A stretch of 7,915 nucleotides of DNA from an uncultured Synechococcus sp. (GTDB taxonomy: Bacteria; Cyanobacteriota; Cyanobacteriia; PCC-6307; Cyanobiaceae): contig CALJTZ010000287.1 in NCBI GenBank assembly GCA_937975655.1, positions 1 to 7,915 on the forward strand. Direction: 5' to 3'. A program made the position numbers and the translations under genes. Within the stretch, counting starts at the first letter, position 1. Every line of letters begins with the position of its first letter. Below, piece after piece: positions 7,459 through 7,915 of the stretch. A model generated the notes under the pieces. It was given only the letters and a program-made list of their open reading frames with translations. It ran no database searches and was not told the origin of the DNA.

Positions 7459-7621
7459 GGAGACAAAGACTTTCTTCCACCTTAGGGCCGGCTCTTATGT
7501 TTCGCGACTTTTTGAAACACAGACATGTCCGACTTCACAATTCCTCTCGAATCAGCACGACCCGACTCTCAACACTAGTCGCTTAATTCAGCTGCATCTG
7601 TCCCTCTCGCAAGCCAGTGAC

Positions 7622-7652
7622 CGTATCAGGAATCTTTGTAACCGTTGATACG
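7622..7652. repeat. 7-bp perfect inverted repeat, candidate operator
   Basis: CGTATCA at 7622-7628 and its exact reverse complement TGATACG at 7646-7652 are separated by 17 bases. The half-site centres are 24 bases apart, just over two helical turns, which would suit a dimeric or tetrameric regulator. It lies about 165-195 bases upstream of the oxidase start. It could also be chance or an RNA stem, since seven matched bases with a free spacer are not rare. Confidence 0.3.
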
Positions 7653-7781
7653 CTTAACTCTTGCACCAAACATCATGGAGTCTGACTAATTATCAGGATG
7701 GCTACATGCTGACTCGATCCAGTGGTCACAGTAAATGGCCAGCTTCTGCTTTTTTTAGCTCTTCTCTGATCCGGGTTCTTA

Positions 7782-7810
7782 TTGAGTGTGCTCTTCTCAT
7801 AGGCTATTGT
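7782..7810 (+). promoter_or_regulatory. Weak sigma-70-like promoter for a gene beyond the right edge
   Basis: TTGAGT at 7782-7787 and TATTGT at 7805-7810 are separated by 17 bases; each matches four of six consensus positions. The predicted transcript would start near 7817 and run toward the strong Shine-Dalgarno at the right edge, leaving a leader of about 100 bases. Such pairs arise often by chance in AT-rich DNA. Confidence 0.22.
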
Positions 7811-7904
7811 CTTTTAGCAGAGCGACTGAAGCTCCTTCCATGACAGAGCATTCGGAGTTAGTTAGGGTCTGCTGAGAAAGTGGATTCGGGGTCAGCTTCA
7901 ACAA

Positions 7905-7911
7905 AAAGGAG
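7905..7911 (+). promoter_or_regulatory. Strong Shine-Dalgarno at right edge, predicting a gene just outside the window
   Basis: AAAGGAG at 7905-7911, followed by ATCT at the last bases, is a near-complete anti-Shine-Dalgarno match. With normal spacing, a plus-strand start codon should lie within about 10 bases beyond the window. No start codon follows it inside the window. Confidence 0.5.
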
Positions 7912-7915
7912 ATCT

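Larger units (their letters stand above)
7459..7915. other. Long AT-richer intergenic region upstream of the oxidase
   Basis: No convincing gene is seen in these 457 bases on either strand. Short open frames exist, the longest being 60 codons from a TTG at 7661, but none has a Shine-Dalgarno or recognisable product. The region must hold the oxidase promoter (minus strand) and probably that of a plus-strand gene beyond the right edge. On the minus strand GATAAT (complement of 7690-7695) resembles a -10 box but lacks a convincing -35. A purine-rich GGTGGAAGAAA lies upstream of the oxidase ATG, too far for a standard Shine-Dalgarno. No tRNA-like arms were seen. Confidence 0.6.

Noticed and set aside
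7498..7519. TGTTTC-N10-GAAACA inverted repeat near the oxidase start
   Set aside because: Only 6 bp of AT-rich stem with a 10-base loop and no T-run; not distinguishable from chance.
7661..7843. 60-codon plus-strand frame with a hydrophobic C-terminal stretch
   Set aside because: It begins with TTG, lacks a ribosome-binding site, and resembles no family; the hydrophobic stretch is short and such frames are expected in gene-free DNA.
7871..7896. GCTGA ... TCAGC inverted pair before the right-edge Shine-Dalgarno, considered as a riboswitch or attenuator stem
   Set aside because: A 5-bp stem around a 16-base loop is too weak, and no conserved riboswitch core was seen.

Overview
The window looks like chromosomal DNA from a picocyanobacterium of the Synechococcus/Cyanobium type. 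The first 4.1 kb is GC-rich, tightly packed, mostly without Shine-Dalgarno sites, and carries a DUF6464-type protein, a family I know only from cyanobacteria. The assignment rests on protein resemblance from memory, not on a database search.

Left part (1-849): a minus-strand gene for a 245-residue protein of unknown function. It has a small N-terminal module, a long Ala/Pro linker and two tandem copies of a helical C-terminal motif. A good ribosome-binding site just downstream suggests that another minus-strand gene begins at the extreme left edge.

Centre (850-4055): four plus-strand genes, likely one transcription unit or two. They encode a TerC-family membrane protein (probably metal-ion export), a small DUF6464-type protein with four cysteines, a 218-residue protein, and a RhlE-type DEAD-box RNA helicase with a basic RG-rich tail. 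The 218-residue protein appears to be a distant relative of the archaeal CTP-dependent riboflavin kinase (RibK, DUF120). That match is the most interesting one here, because cyanobacteria are expected to use the unrelated RibF enzyme for the same step.

Right part (4102-7458, minus): a single 1118-residue gene convergent with the helicase. It encodes a multicopper oxidase with all four copper-ligand motifs, followed by two FG-GAP-like calcium-binding repeats and a C-terminal region with a histidine cluster. It has no signal peptide. Base composition falls sharply at the convergent junction, so this gene and its upstream region may be acquired accessory DNA.

Right edge (7459-7915): 457 bases without a convincing gene. 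It holds a 7-bp inverted repeat, a weak plus-strand promoter-like pair, and a strong Shine-Dalgarno sequence at the very end that predicts a plus-strand gene starting just outside the window. The oxidase and this unseen gene are divergently arranged and may share control.
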